Assembly (NCBI GenBank): GCA_029251165.1
Contig: JAQXDW010000005.1
Coordinates: 1 to 64,000, forward strand
Direction: 5' to 3'
DNA length: 64,000 nucleotides
Source: Myxococcota bacterium
GTDB taxonomy: Bacteria; Myxococcota_A; UBA796
Position 1 is the first letter of the stretch. Each line of letters starts with the position of its first letter. A model generated the notes under the pieces. The model was not told where the DNA came from. It made no database searches and worked only from the letters and a program-made list of their open reading frames with translations. Shown here piece by piece: positions 44,428 through 54,132 of this stretch. The position numbers and the translations under genes were made by a program.

Positions 44428-47400
44428 CAGCCCATGACCTCACCAACAAAGCGAACCAGCTCTCCTGGTGTCATCGCGCCGACCTTGGCTCCGAGGCCGA
44501 CGAGCGTCCGACCGAGGTCGCGGTCGTAGTCTGGATCACCCTGCTCATTGAGAGCCGCCAGCACCAGCACCGTCGTCCCGCCCTCGACCATGCGCTGGAT
44601 CCCGGTCAGCAGCGCGCCTCGGCTGCTGCCTTCATAGAGGTCTGAGATGAGCACAACGATGGTCCGGGAGGGCATCGTGATCAGCGTGCTGCAGTAGCCC
44701 ACTGCCCGGCCAATGTTGGTGCCTCCGCCGAGCTGTACAGACAGCAGCGTCTCGACCGGATCCGCGCAGACGCCCGTGAGATCAACGACGCGGGTGTCGA
44801 ACGCGACGAGGTGGGTGGTCACGCCAGGCAGGGCCGCGAAGATGGCGGCGGTGATGCCGGCGTGGATGGCGGAGGTGAGCATCGAGCCGGACTGGTCGAC
44901 GGCGATGATGATCCGCCAGTCGGTGTGACGGCGGAGCTGCGGACGGAACCACGGCTGCTGGACGACGAGCACGCCGCGTCCGGGGTTGAAGTGGCGGAGG
45001 TTGCGCCGGATGGTGGTCGGTCCATCGAAGCTGCGCGCGGAGCCGGTTCGACGCGCGGGACCACTTCGGACGCGTCCAGACAGCGCGCGGCGGGCCTCAA
45101 CGGTCAGGAGGTCGGTCAGCTGCTTGACCACTGCGGCGACCATGCGCCGAGCGGCGTCGAGGACGTGGGGCTCCATGCGGTCCTTGAGGCGGAGGATCGC
45201 CTCCAGCAGGGGCAGCGATGGCTGGCAGCGCGCCAAGACTTCCGGATCGGTGACCATGCCGAGCAGCTCATAGCGATCCAGCGCCTCGGCCTCTAATGCC
45301 TCGTAGGTCTGCTTTGGGAACAGCCGCTCGATGGCATTGATCCACTCGGGAATGGTGAGCGGGGTCTCACCATTCCCAGCCCCGCGCTGCTCCCGCCCTC
45401 CAGCGTCGTACTCCCGGTCGTACAGGAAGCCGAGCGCCTCGTCGACCTCTCGGCTGACCCCGCTGGGCAGGGACAGGCCCTCCGCGTAGCGGCCCAGCAC
45501 CAGCCGCCATCGGGTGAGGAGATCGGGGTCGTGTGTGCCCGGCTCGGGATGGGCCGGCGGCGCTGGTGTGACCTCAGCAGTGCCGGACAGCGCCAGCCCC
45601 CATTCTGCGAGGGTCTGGCGGACGGTGGCGTCGAGATCGGCGAGCTGCTGGAGCGCCTCAGCGGAGGCGGGCAGGGGAGCGGAGAGGCCTCCCTGACCGC
45701 CCCAGCGTGCTGCGATGCGGCCGGAGAGTCGCGCAGTCTCGGCAGGCGTGAGGGCGGCGTGGGTGCGCCGGAGTCGGGGTAGCGCGGCGCGAAACGCTTC
45801 CTCGGGCATCTCGGCGAGGCCCGCTCCGGCAGCCTCCATCATCGGCCCGCCGTCGGTGTAGGCTCGGCGCGCGGTGCCGGTCAGGCCGCCGAGGTAGCGA
45901 CCCGGAGCATCGGCGATCTCCTCGGTAAACCGTGCGCGGAGGGTCGCTGTGAGCGCGTCGAGCGAGAGGACTCCCCGGCGCCACAGCAGCCCGTCGACGC
46001 CGCCCTGAACTCCGGGCACCACGGCGAGATCGCGCCGGAGTCCGAGGAGCGCGCTGACGAGCGCCTCGGTGTCGATGGCATCGACCACAGTGGCTGCGGC
46101 AAGATCGAGGCTGCGCAGCCCATCGATGGTCTCTGGCTCGTCATCCTCTGTGGTGGTCGGCAGGTGGACCAGCAGGGTGAGCGCCTGGCGGAAGCAGCGT
46201 CCGATGAGCGGGGTGAGCACCGGCAGGCCGATGGCGTCCAGGGCATCTCGGTAGCGCAGGAGCAGGACGAGGCCGTGTAAGGCATCGAGCACGGAGGCCA
46301 GACGGCTGTCGGCATCGATGCGATCGGCGAGACCGGCGAGGAGCGGTCCTGTCAGGGCTGTGAGCCCCAGCGCGCATGCCTCGATGAGCCGCGCCACCGC
46401 TGGTCCGGCCTGCCCTGGGGTCTCCTCCAGGCGCTCTCGCAGGCGCTCAGCCGTGGCATCGAGCAGGGTCGCGCCGTAGGCCGTCTTGACCATCAAGGTG
46501 GAGCGGGACTCTGGGGTCCAGCCGATCTCCCAGACCTGCTCCACCCGGTCGAGGTTCTCGCCGGTCACCGGATTCGGACCGCGCCGCAGCCGGCCATATG
46601 AGACCCCGAGGTAGTCCAGCCGACTCAGGAGTCGGCTGCGCATCCGATCCCGGGCCGCGCGAACTGGGCGGAGTCGCACCTCCCGTGGGCCGCCCTCTAA
46701 AGACAGGTCGGCGAGCAGTCGGTCGACGTCCGCGACCAGCGGAGGGTCCCCGGCCCGTGGCCCCACGGAGCCGGCCCGATCCCCGCAGAACGCCTCCGCC
46801 ACCAGCGCCATCAGCCGCCCACCGTCCCGCCCGCCCTCCGACCAGCAAGACGCGATCGCATCGAGGGTGTCGATCCGGGCGGGGCTGGGATGGCCCCGAA
46901 ACGCGGCGAGGCGCTGTGCCATCTCCGCAGCATCAGCGAGGGCAGCCGTAGAGATGGTGAGGCCCTTGCTGCGGGCGTGTCCGGCGGCTCGTGTGAGCAT
47001 CACCAGCCACCCCTCTCCGCTCCAGTCGGCCTGGTACCACGCCGGCTGCGGCATCCCGGCGGCATAGCGGAGCCGGGCCATGCGCCGGAAGTCGTAGGGT
47101 ACGAGGTGGATGCCGTGGTGGGCCTCGCGGGGCAGCGGCGGGATCTCGGGCGGAGCGAGTCCATCCGTGAGCGCCTCGGTGATGCCGCCGAGGTGGTAGG
47201 CACCGCAGAGGAGGAGCACCCGCTGCGCGCCATCCGCCTGCGCCTGGCGGATGGCAGCGGCCATGGTCGCCTCGCGCAGGGCGTCCACCGCTGAGACCGG
47301 TCCGGTCTTGCGCAGCATCGCACCATAGGCTTCGGTGTCGTCGAAGAAGGTGCGCCACGGGCGGGTGTGCAGCTCGAACAGCCGGTCCCACAGGTCATCA

Positions 47401-47870
47401 TCGTCTCGGGCGCCGGTCTTCTGACGGAGCGCGGCGTGGAAGTCCTCGGCGGGCACGGCGTGCTCGAACAGGTCTCGATCCGCCGAGGACAGGGCCGCGG
47501 CCAGCGCAGCGTCATGGGTCAGCCGCCCGTGAAGAGACAGATCGCAGAACGCTGTCGGGATCCCCATCTCTCCAGCGGTCTGGATGGCGACCAGCTCGGG
47601 AGAGTAGTCGCAGAACGGGTACCAACCCGCTGCCCGCTCCTGGCTGGAGAGGTGCCCATCGCTGCCGGGAAGGGAGACGAACGAGAACAGCGCGACCGGT
47701 GTAGACAGCCCCGGATCCTGGAGGCTGGAGAGGTCCGTCAGCTCCGGTGGCCCCTCGATGAGCACCACATCCGGCTGCACGGCGTGCAGGGCATCGCGCA
47801 CTGCGCGTCCGCAGGCTGGAGAGTGGTGTCGGACCCCCAGCAGGGTGACAGGCTCCGCTACGACAGCCAC
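44427..47870 (-). CDS. DUF5682 - VWA fusion protein (YehM-YehP-like)
   Basis: The 1147-residue protein has a DUF5682 N-terminal part (PVTLLGVRHHSPACGRAVRD, then QPDVVLIEGPPELTDL), a long helical middle, and a C-terminal von Willebrand A domain with intact MIDAS residues: D992 in IIIAVDQSGSMLTS, TNIGRAVG and VLISDLYEG. In E. coli the two halves are separate genes, yehM and yehP. I chose GTG at 47870 (CGAGG upstream, 13 nt overlap with the ATPase stop); the ATGs at 47888 and 47897 give longer overlaps. VWA proteins usually work with MoxR ATPases to assemble or remodel complexes. Confidence 0.8.
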   Translation of the reverse strand: MAVVAEPVTLLGVRHHSPACGRAVRDALHAVQPDVVLIEGPPELTDLSSLQDPGLSTPVALFSFVSLPGSDGHLSSQERAAGWYPFCDYSPELVAIQTAGEMGIPTAFCDLSLHGRLTHDAALAAALSSADRDLFEHAVPAEDFHAALRQKTGARDDDDLWDRLFELHTRPWRTFFDDTEAYGAMLRKTGPVSAVDALREATMAAAIRQAQADGAQRVLLLCGAYHLGGITEALTDGLAPPEIPPLPREAHHGIHLVPYDFRRMARLRYAAGMPQPAWYQADWSGEGWLVMLTRAAGHARSKGLTISTAALADAAEMAQRLAAFRGHPSPARIDTLDAIASCWSEGGRDGGRLMALVAEAFCGDRAGSVGPRAGDPPLVADVDRLLADLSLEGGPREVRLRPVRAARDRMRSRLLSRLDYLGVSYGRLRRGPNPVTGENLDRVEQVWEIGWTPESRSTLMVKTAYGATLLDATAERLRERLEETPGQAGPAVARLIEACALGLTALTGPLLAGLADRIDADSRLASVLDALHGLVLLLRYRDALDAIGLPVLTPLIGRCFRQALTLLVHLPTTTEDDEPETIDGLRSLDLAAATVVDAIDTEALVSALLGLRRDLAVVPGVQGGVDGLLWRRGVLSLDALTATLRARFTEEIADAPGRYLGGLTGTARRAYTDGGPMMEAAGAGLAEMPEEAFRAALPRLRRTHAALTPAETARLSGRIAARWGGQGGLSAPLPASAEALQQLADLDATVRQTLAEWGLALSGTAEVTPAPPAHPEPGTHDPDLLTRWRLVLGRYAEGLSLPSGVSREVDEALGFLYDREYDAGGREQRGAGNGETPLTIPEWINAIERLFPKQTYEALEAEALDRYELLGMVTDPEVLARCQPSLPLLEAILRLKDRMEPHVLDAARRMVAAVVKQLTDLLTVEARRALSGRVRSGPARRTGSARSFDGPTTIRRNLRHFNPGRGVLVVQQPWFRPQLRRHTDWRIIIAVDQSGSMLTSAIHAGITAAIFAALPGVTTHLVAFDTRVVDLTGVCADPVETLLSVQLGGGTNIGRAVGYCSTLITMPSRTIVVLISDLYEGSSRGALLTGIQRMVEGGTTVLVLAALNEQGDPDYDRDLGRTLVGLGAKVGAMTPGELVRFVGEVMG

Positions 47871-48967
47871 CGACGGGCCTCGTACCATGCGGCCCACAGC
47901 GTGCTGTCTTCAGCCCGCCGCCGGACCACCCGGCTGAAGTAGCCCTGGAGGCGCTTGAGATCCTCGGGGTCATCCTTGAGCGCGGTGCCGACGAGGTGGC
48001 GGGCGACGTGGTCGGGTCCGATGGCGTCCTCGCCGTAGTAGAAGGCATGCAGCCCCGCAGAGGTTGCCACGGAGACCGCCTCGGCAGTGGACATCGGAGT
48101 GGTCGGACGGTCGACGCGCTCGCCCTCGGCGGTCACCCCTTCTCGCAGCTCATGGAAGGTGGTCACCAGCAGCTCCGCGACCCCAGTCGGCAGGCTGAGC
48201 GGGACGTCAGCCTCGGAGAGCGCCTCGTCGGTCTGTCGGGTGACCAGTGCCATCTCGCGCGCCGGGCTTCGGATGGGGTGAACCGTCTCGAAGTTGAACC
48301 GGCGCTTGAGCGCTGCGGACATCTCGTTGACCCCGGCGTCGCGGGTGTTGGCGGTGGCGATGATGTTGAAGCCGGGGCGGGCGTAGACCAGCCGCTGCTC
48401 TCCGGAGAGCTCTGGGACGATCAGCAGCCGCTCGGACATCGGGGAGAGGAGGACGTCCTGGACCTCCGGCGGGCACCGAGTGACCTCCTCAAACCGCACG
48501 ATCTTGCCCTGGGTCATGCCCATGTACAGCGGCGCGGGGATGAGCGCGGCGGGGGAGGGGCCATGCGCCAGCAGCGCAGCGTAGTTCCACCCGTAGCGGA
48601 CCTGATCCTCGGTGGTGCCGGCAGAGCCCTGGACCGTCAGGGTGCTCTCGGCGCTGATCGCAGCAGCCAGCAGCTCAGAGAGCATTGACTTGGCGGTGCC
48701 CGGCTCTCCGATGAGCATCAGGCCCCGCATCGTGGTCAGGGTGATGACCGCGCGCTCGACCAGCGGTGCGTTGCCATAGAACTTGGCAGTGATCGGGACT
48801 GGCTCCCCGTCGGGGTGCTCAAGGGGATCGGGAAGGCCGACGATGAAGTCGACGACGGATCGGGGGGAGAGCATCCAGCCGGCGGGGCGGGGGCGGTCAT
48901 CGGCGCGGGCCAGCGCTGCCAGCTCTCGCCGGTAGCGGTGCTCAGCGAGGGGTCTCTGGGCGTCCAT
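47858..48967 (-). CDS. MoxR-type AAA+ ATPase (YehL-like)
   Basis: The 369-residue ATPase has Walker A GEPGTAKS (87-94 in LMLIGEPGTAKSML) and a Walker B/pore region around GKIVRFEEVTRCPPEVQDVL, followed by NIIATANTRDAGVNEMSAALK, typical of MoxR proteins. It leads the operon with the DUF5682-VWA and SWIM genes. MoxR proteins act as chaperone-like remodellers with a VWA partner. There is no ribosome-binding site; a GTTAAG box lies 14 nt before the ATG. Confidence 0.88.
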   Translation of the reverse strand: MDAQRPLAEHRYRRELAALARADDRPRPAGWMLSPRSVVDFIVGLPDPLEHPDGEPVPITAKFYGNAPLVERAVITLTTMRGLMLIGEPGTAKSMLSELLAAAISAESTLTVQGSAGTTEDQVRYGWNYAALLAHGPSPAALIPAPLYMGMTQGKIVRFEEVTRCPPEVQDVLLSPMSERLLIVPELSGEQRLVYARPGFNIIATANTRDAGVNEMSAALKRRFNFETVHPIRSPAREMALVTRQTDEALSEADVPLSLPTGVAELLVTTFHELREGVTAEGERVDRPTTPMSTAEAVSVATSAGLHAFYYGEDAIGPDHVARHLVGTALKDDPEDLKRLQGYFSRVVRRRAEDSTLWAAWYEARRWLS

Positions 48968-48981
48968 CTGCCGTTCTTAAC
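48968..48981 (-). promoter_or_regulatory. Putative leaderless -10 box of the MoxR operon (GTTAAG)
   Basis: GTTAAGAACGGCAG directly precedes the ATG at 48967, with no ribosome-binding site. It is back to back with the GTTAAT box at 49023-49036. Confidence 0.38.
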
Positions 48982-49022
48982 CCGCCTGAATCAGGGGTGG
49001 ATGTCGTGCCGGGGCGGAGCGC

Positions 49023-49036
49023 GTTAATCGGCAGCC
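49023..49036 (+). promoter_or_regulatory. Putative leaderless -10 box (GTTAAT)
   Basis: GTTAATCGGCAGCC directly precedes the ATG at 49037. No ribosome-binding site is present. Confidence 0.38.
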
Positions 49037-49645
49037 ATGGCTGACCTCATTGAGCTGATCTGTGACCGCAGCGTAGACATTCATGCCATCGCTGCACACC
49101 TTGAGGTGCTCAGCGAGGCGGACCGGGTGGCCGCGCTGGATGCCCTGGGCCGCCGCGAGCAGCGCACGCTCTACGACAAGGCCGCTGCTGCCGAGCCGAT
49201 CGACCTGTCGCACTTCGTGACAGGCGCCGATGTCCTCGCCTCCGTCCAGCACCAGGGTCGCAACACCTTGCCGCTGCCGGGAAAGCATCGACGCTTTCAG
49301 AAGCGATTCTGCCGACCGGAGGGCGGAGGTGACCGGCTGTTCGGCTACAACGAGGCGCCCTCTCGCGGGCTCATCGGGCCAGGCTACTTCGTCGCCATTC
49401 CCACTGCCGGACAGCCGCACTGGCAGGAGCGCGGAGCGGTGGTGGTGGACTACTTCCAGGTCCCCGATGCCGGAGTCTGTGCCGAGTGGCCGCCCGTCGT
49501 CCCGAACACCCGGGGACTCCAGCGCTTCGTCTACCACAAGACCCGCGACTTCATGCGCAAGGTCTCCGACAGCGTCGCAATCGGGGCTGCGTACAAAGAA
49601 GAGAAGTCCTTAGACCACTACTTCACGCTCTGTCGCATGTGCTGA
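49037..49645 (+). CDS. Conserved-looking protein of unknown function, 202 residues
   Basis: A soluble 202-residue protein that starts MADLIELICDRSVDIHAIA. Its N-terminal helices (VLSEADRVAALDALGRREQR) are followed by a beta-rich region with FGYNEAPSRGLIGPGYFVA, VVVDYFQVPDAGVCAEWPP and YHKTRDFMRKVSDSVAIGA. I recognise no family, signal or membrane span, but the composition and codon use match neighbouring real genes. It is divergent from the MoxR operon, and a functional link is only positional. Confidence 0.65.
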   Translation: MADLIELICDRSVDIHAIAAHLEVLSEADRVAALDALGRREQRTLYDKAAAAEPIDLSHFVTGADVLASVQHQGRNTLPLPGKHRRFQKRFCRPEGGGDRLFGYNEAPSRGLIGPGYFVAIPTAGQPHWQERGAVVVDYFQVPDAGVCAEWPPVVPNTRGLQRFVYHKTRDFMRKVSDSVAIGAAYKEEKSLDHYFTLCRMC

Positions 49646-49925
49646 GCGGTGCCCTTCGCGGGTGAAGGAGGCTCTGGGGTGGTGGTCGCTCCGAGGGCCC
49701 ACGAGGGCCCCTTTCTCCACCGGAGCATGCTGAAGAAGACGGCCGCGCAGGTCTGTCGTGTGCCGTCCCGTGCGCCAGGATCACCTCCGACTGTTGGCCG
49801 GAAGAGCCGACGACTGTCGCGGCGGCTTCCGCTCGCTGCGGAGCGATCCCGTGTGTCATGTGGTCCCCTTTGGAACGGTCTCGGTCAGGAAATCCGTTAA
49901 GCCCCGCAGCCAGATGGAGGACGAG

Positions 49926-50759
49926 ATGCACAATTGGACGCTTGGATTTGTCGGTGCCGGAGTGATGGCAGAGGTGATGATCGCTGGGCTGCTGGAGGAG
50001 GGCATCCTGCCCCCGCAGCGCATCGTCGCGAGCAACCGCCGAGCGGCCCGATCGACAGAGCTTGTGGAGCGGTATGGAATCCGCTGCAGTCAGGACAACC
50101 TCTCGGTTGCCGCACAGGCCGATGTGCTGGTGCTCTCGGTGAAGCCGCAGACGCTCCCGAAGATCCTGCCGCAGCTCTCTGGAGCGCTGCAGCCCTCGAC
50201 CATGGTCCTCTCGATCATCGCCGGGGCATCCTCGGCGGTCCTCACGCGCGGTCTCGGCCACAGCCGGATCGCCCGCTGCATGCCCAACCTCCCCTGTCGA
50301 ATTCGGAAGGGCATGACCGTCTGGTATGCCCCAGAGTCCAGCAACCCCGCTGACCTCCAGCGCATCGACACGATCCTCGGGGTGATGGGACAGGCGCTGC
50401 GGGTCACTGAGGAGACCCACGTCGACCGTGCCACGGCTGTCAACGGAACGGGGCCGGCGATCGTCGCGGAGTTCGTCAAGTCGATGCTCGATGCGGCCAC
50501 CTACATCGGCGAGCCCCGAAATGTGGCCCGAGAGACGGTCTTGGCGACCCTGGCGGGCACCGTCGAGATGATCCGCCAGAGCGATGCGCATGTCGCGCAG
50601 CTCATCGACGAGGTCACCAGCCCTGGCGGGACCACCTCCCGGGCCCTGCAGGTCCTCAAGCAGGGGCGGTTCTCGGCGGTGATCACAGACTCCATTGATG
50701 CGGCATACCAGCGGACCGTGGCGCTGGGGGGGGCGCTGGAGGAGAAGGTCGGGGAGTGA
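49926..50759 (+). CDS. proC: Pyrroline-5-carboxylate reductase
   Basis: Catalyses the last step of proline synthesis, NAD(P)H reduction of pyrroline-5-carboxylate. The 277 residues begin MHNWTLGFVGAGVMAEVMI, giving the Rossmann motif, and continue with DVLVLSVKPQTLPKIL, ARCMPNLPCRIRKGMTVW, and the family signature DEVTSPGGTTSRALQVLKQG. The ATG at 49926 has GGAGG 5 nt upstream; an ATG at 49914 is less likely. A GTTAAG box lies 30 nt upstream, leaving room for a short leader. Confidence 0.93.
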   Translation: MHNWTLGFVGAGVMAEVMIAGLLEEGILPPQRIVASNRRAARSTELVERYGIRCSQDNLSVAAQADVLVLSVKPQTLPKILPQLSGALQPSTMVLSIIAGASSAVLTRGLGHSRIARCMPNLPCRIRKGMTVWYAPESSNPADLQRIDTILGVMGQALRVTEETHVDRATAVNGTGPAIVAEFVKSMLDAATYIGEPRNVARETVLATLAGTVEMIRQSDAHVAQLIDEVTSPGGTTSRALQVLKQGRFSAVITDSIDAAYQRTVALGGALEEKVGE

Positions 50760-50776
50760 GCCCCGGCGCGTGCTCG

Positions 50777-52456
50777 TTACTCTTCTGATGCCGGAGGAGC
50801 GAGCACGCGGCGCTCGCTGCCTCCGCTGCCCCGCAGCTCCAGCTCTGTGATGACCACCGAGGGTGCGCTCCAGGTGCTCGGCAGTCCACCGACAGAGCCG
50901 ATGCTGTACCGGTTTGCATCGGGGGTGGAGTCCATGACGTTGCGCGGGGCGGACACCGGACCGGCGGCCGCAACATCTCGCATCGCGCGTCGGTCCACCC
51001 CGACAAACTCCAGCCCACGGACCGGCTGGGTGGTGCCATCTGGATAGAGGCGCCAGGCTTGCAGCGGGCGGGTAATACCGGGCAGCGGCCCCTCCCCGCT
51101 GAACGCAACCCGGAAGTCTTCGGTCAGCGCCGGCGGCTCGATCATGCCGATGACCAGCACATAGTCCAGGCCTGCCTGACGGGCGAGCGCGATGGCCTTG
51201 CGCTCCAGGGCGCGCTCCGAGCGGCTGCGCTTCGGGGTCACGGTGATCACCCCGGGCAGGCCTGCACGCCGATCGAGGCCCAGGGAGCGGCCATGGCCAT
51301 TGCTGGTGAGGAAGCCCTTTCGGGGGATGCGGCTCATCAGCAGATTCCGGGAGACGCCATCCTCCACCAGCGCGATTCGCTCGGTCTCCACGCCCTCATA
51401 GTCGTGGGTGAAGGACCCGGCGGCGTCAGGCAGCATGGTGGGATCATCGACGACTGACCAGCCCGTGGGCAGCAGGCGGCGACCGGGCCGAGCGGTGGCT
51501 GCAACGCTGGGGAAGTCCTGGTAGGGGTTGGGCGGCTCGGACGCCGGGGGGGTGCCGACGATCTCTGGCAGCAGGAGCTGGCGGAACAGCTCGATGGCGG
51601 CAGGGGACTCCAGGAGCACCGGCCCGAGGTAGTCTTCCTCGATCGGTGCGTCCTTCATCGCGGTCAGCCACGTACCCAGCGCGTCGATCTCCGAGAGCAT
51701 CTCCTCGACCGGAGGGAGGCTGTCGAAGTCTCGGGCGACCCAGGAGCGGGAGTCGCGGATCCGTGCGCCGTCGTCTGCGCGGATGATGCCTTCGATGCGC
51801 ACGATGGTGAAGCCGGAAGGGAGCCAGGCGCGCGCGCCCTCGGAGCTGCAGAGCATGCGCACCCCCTGCCAGTCGCGGGCGATGGCGCTGGCGTCTTCGA
51901 GGCCCGGGGTCTGGGCGAGGCGTGCCGTCAAGGTGGCGACCAGCTCGGCGGTGGCCGCGCCGTCGATGGTGGGCGGTGCGACGGGCGCGGTGCGCAGCGG
52001 AGCGCTCGCGGAGAGGTCGGGGATGGCCGAGGGCTCGCGGCCCTCGAACGCTGAGAGCTTGGCGGCGAGCTGCTCGGTTGCGCCCTTGTAGGCGCTGTCC
52101 AGCGCCAGCCACATCTCCCGCCGCAGTGCCGTCGGGTCGTCCTCGTCGGGAAGCCCGCGGCTGGACATGCCGCTGCGCTCACCGAAGCTCGGGCTGAAGT
52201 TGGTGTTGTCGAGCATCGCGCTGCCGACCCGGACGTCGACCCGGAGGTTGCGATAGTGGTCGGTGTTGTGGCTGGTGATGGCCCCGAAGTTGGCGAGCGC
52301 GGTCGACATCGAGCCGTCGAGCACCTCCATCGAGACGTAGTAGGGCGCAGGCTGGTCGGGGAGCTGGAGGGTCATGGCCCGGTCCAGCTCGGCCTCGGCT
52401 GCGGCCATGAGGTCTGCAGGGGCCGCGAGAGCGGCGGTGATGAGCAGCGTGATCAC
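50777..52456 (-). CDS. Exported TldE/PmbA-like protein lacking the zinc motif
   Basis: The 559-residue protein has a Sec-type leader (MITLLITAALAAPADLMAA). It follows the PmbA/TldD fold, for example FLTSNGHGRSLGLDRR and DYVLVIGMIEPPALTED, but the position of the HExxxH motif reads ELFRQLLLPEIVG, so the zinc site is missing. This is the usual condition of TldE, the non-catalytic partner of TldD. It starts with GTG overlapping the TldD-like stop (GTGA), so both are made together. E. coli TldD/E is cytoplasmic, whereas both partners here have export signals. Confidence 0.75.
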   Translation of the reverse strand: MITLLITAALAAPADLMAAAEAELDRAMTLQLPDQPAPYYVSMEVLDGSMSTALANFGAITSHNTDHYRNLRVDVRVGSAMLDNTNFSPSFGERSGMSSRGLPDEDDPTALRREMWLALDSAYKGATEQLAAKLSAFEGREPSAIPDLSASAPLRTAPVAPPTIDGAATAELVATLTARLAQTPGLEDASAIARDWQGVRMLCSSEGARAWLPSGFTIVRIEGIIRADDGARIRDSRSWVARDFDSLPPVEEMLSEIDALGTWLTAMKDAPIEEDYLGPVLLESPAAIELFRQLLLPEIVGTPPASEPPNPYQDFPSVAATARPGRRLLPTGWSVVDDPTMLPDAAGSFTHDYEGVETERIALVEDGVSRNLLMSRIPRKGFLTSNGHGRSLGLDRRAGLPGVITVTPKRSRSERALERKAIALARQAGLDYVLVIGMIEPPALTEDFRVAFSGEGPLPGITRPLQAWRLYPDGTTQPVRGLEFVGVDRRAMRDVAAAGPVSAPRNVMDSTPDANRYSIGSVGGLPSTWSAPSVVITELELRGSGGSERRVLAPPASEE

Positions 52457-54132
52457 GAGCCCTCCTCCTCAGTCTGGGCCGGGGGGGCCAGGAGTGGCGG
52501 CCGATCGTTGTCCTTCTCCTTGCGCTGAACCTCGACCTCTGTGACCAGCAGGTCTGGTGCCACTGCGGCGACCGGCACCCAGCCGCTCTCTGCGCCGCAC
52601 ATTCCGTTGAATACCTGGTAGCTGTCGGAGGCCGCGGCGATGCGAGAGAAGGTGATGAGCGGGGTGCCGATGAGGTCCACGCCGCGGATCAGCTCATCGG
52701 GTCGGCCGTCTGGGTAGACCTTCCAGACGGTGACTGGCTGCACGGAGTAGGAGTTGGGGGTGGTCCGACCGGTGAAGGTGAATCCTCCGGTGATGTCGTC
52801 AAAGATGAGCCCGAACGGCTTGTCCTGGGCCTTGATCTCTCGGATGAGCGCGGATCGGAGCTGCTCATAGGGGACCGACTCGTTGGCCTGAACCAGCAGG
52901 TTTCCCTGGCGGGCGACGACCGCAGAGCCGGGCTGACGACGGCCATGGCCGTTGGAGGTCGAGAAGTTCTCGATGGGTGCGCGGGACAGCAGGAAGCCCT
53001 CCAGGATGCCGTCTGCGACCACTGCGACGCGCTGCGCTGGCACGCCCTCGTCGTCGTAGGGGTAGTAGCCGTTGAGGTCGGTGTCGTTCCACTGCGGGAG
53101 GGTGGGATCGTCGGTGACCGAGATGAAGTCGGGAAAGATTGCCTCGCCGACCTTGTCGGTGAGGGTCTGTCCTTCGTCTTCGTCCTTCTGGCGATGCCCC
53201 TCGACCCGGTGCCCGAGAATCTCATGGAAGAAGACCGCTGCGGCTCGACCCCGCAGGATCGCTGGACCGACGTATGGGTCGACGAGGGGAGCCGCGCGCA
53301 GCTCGGTGACCCGCTGAGCGACGGTGCGGGCCATATCCTCCAGCGTGTCCTGGTCTGGGATGCCGTCGATGGTCATGGCGTCGATGTGGTCGTAGACCTG
53401 CAGCGACATGCCGTCATCGGCCACCGTCGTTCCCCACATCGCCATCCGGATGCGGGCGCGGGAGTGGCGGATCCGAGTGCCCTCAGAGGTGAGCACGTAG
53501 CTGACGTGGTTCTCGGCGTGCAGGCTGACGGAGGAGTCGTAGACGTCGGGGTAGTCGAGGAAGACCTCGGAGACATCGCGCACGATGTCCTGCCAGGCCT
53601 CAGCATCGATCGTGAGCGGAACGATCTCGCCGAGGTCCACGACGACTTCAGCATCCGAGAAGTCGGCGCTCTGATCCTCTCGCTCCACCTTCACCGACTC
53701 GTTTGCCCGCACCTTGATGAGCCGCCGAACAGCAGATCGGTAGGCATCATCGGCGGCCTGCCAGATGGCAACGCGGGTGGCGTAGCCGAGCGCATCATCG
53801 ACGATGGGAATATCGAGTGATGGACGCGGATCCTCAGAGAACCATCCCGCATCACGGATCTTGTGGGTGTTGTCCAGCGCGGGGCTGCCCACCCGCAGGT
53901 CGATGTCGGCCAGGCGGACCTGGTACTGATCGGGCTCGCTGGCTGCGCCGTGGGTGGCTTGGACCTCGAAGGTCGTCCGATCGATGATGCCCAGGCCGAT
54001 CCAGTAGGCGGGCTCTGGCAGCTGAGACAGGGCCTCGGTGACCCGCTCCAGCTCATCGACGGCGGCGCTCAGGAGCAGATCATCATCGGCAGCAGCGGCC
54101 GTGATGAGTGTCAGCAGGAAGGGCGTCAGCAA
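52453..54132 (-). CDS. Exported TldD-like metalloprotease
   Basis: The 559-residue protein begins MLTPFLLTLITAAAADDDL, a Sec-type leader, from a TTG start at 54132 with AGGAG upstream. The zinc motif is intact: H303-E304 and H308 in AAVFFHEILGHRVEGHRQ. Other family blocks are RTTPNSYSVQPVTVWKVYPDG and NFSTSNGHGRRQPGSA. TldD/E degrades unfolded peptides and helps mature some RiPPs; here the pair is predicted to act outside the cytoplasm. It is followed by the degenerate TldE-like partner. Confidence 0.8.
   Translation of the reverse strand: MLTPFLLTLITAAAADDDLLLSAAVDELERVTEALSQLPEPAYWIGLGIIDRTTFEVQATHGAASEPDQYQVRLADIDLRVGSPALDNTHKIRDAGWFSEDPRPSLDIPIVDDALGYATRVAIWQAADDAYRSAVRRLIKVRANESVKVEREDQSADFSDAEVVVDLGEIVPLTIDAEAWQDIVRDVSEVFLDYPDVYDSSVSLHAENHVSYVLTSEGTRIRHSRARIRMAMWGTTVADDGMSLQVYDHIDAMTIDGIPDQDTLEDMARTVAQRVTELRAAPLVDPYVGPAILRGRAAAVFFHEILGHRVEGHRQKDEDEGQTLTDKVGEAIFPDFISVTDDPTLPQWNDTDLNGYYPYDDEGVPAQRVAVVADGILEGFLLSRAPIENFSTSNGHGRRQPGSAVVARQGNLLVQANESVPYEQLRSALIREIKAQDKPFGLIFDDITGGFTFTGRTTPNSYSVQPVTVWKVYPDGRPDELIRGVDLIGTPLITFSRIAAASDSYQVFNGMCGAESGWVPVAAVAPDLLVTEVEVQRKEKDNDRPPLLAPPAQTEEEGS

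Noticed and set aside
49646..49925. A gene or RNA in the 280 nt before proC
   Set aside because: Frames here are short extensions with shadow composition. Small inverted and direct repeats (GAGGGCCC) are within chance for this GC content. Only the GTTAAG box and GGAGG site of proC stand out.
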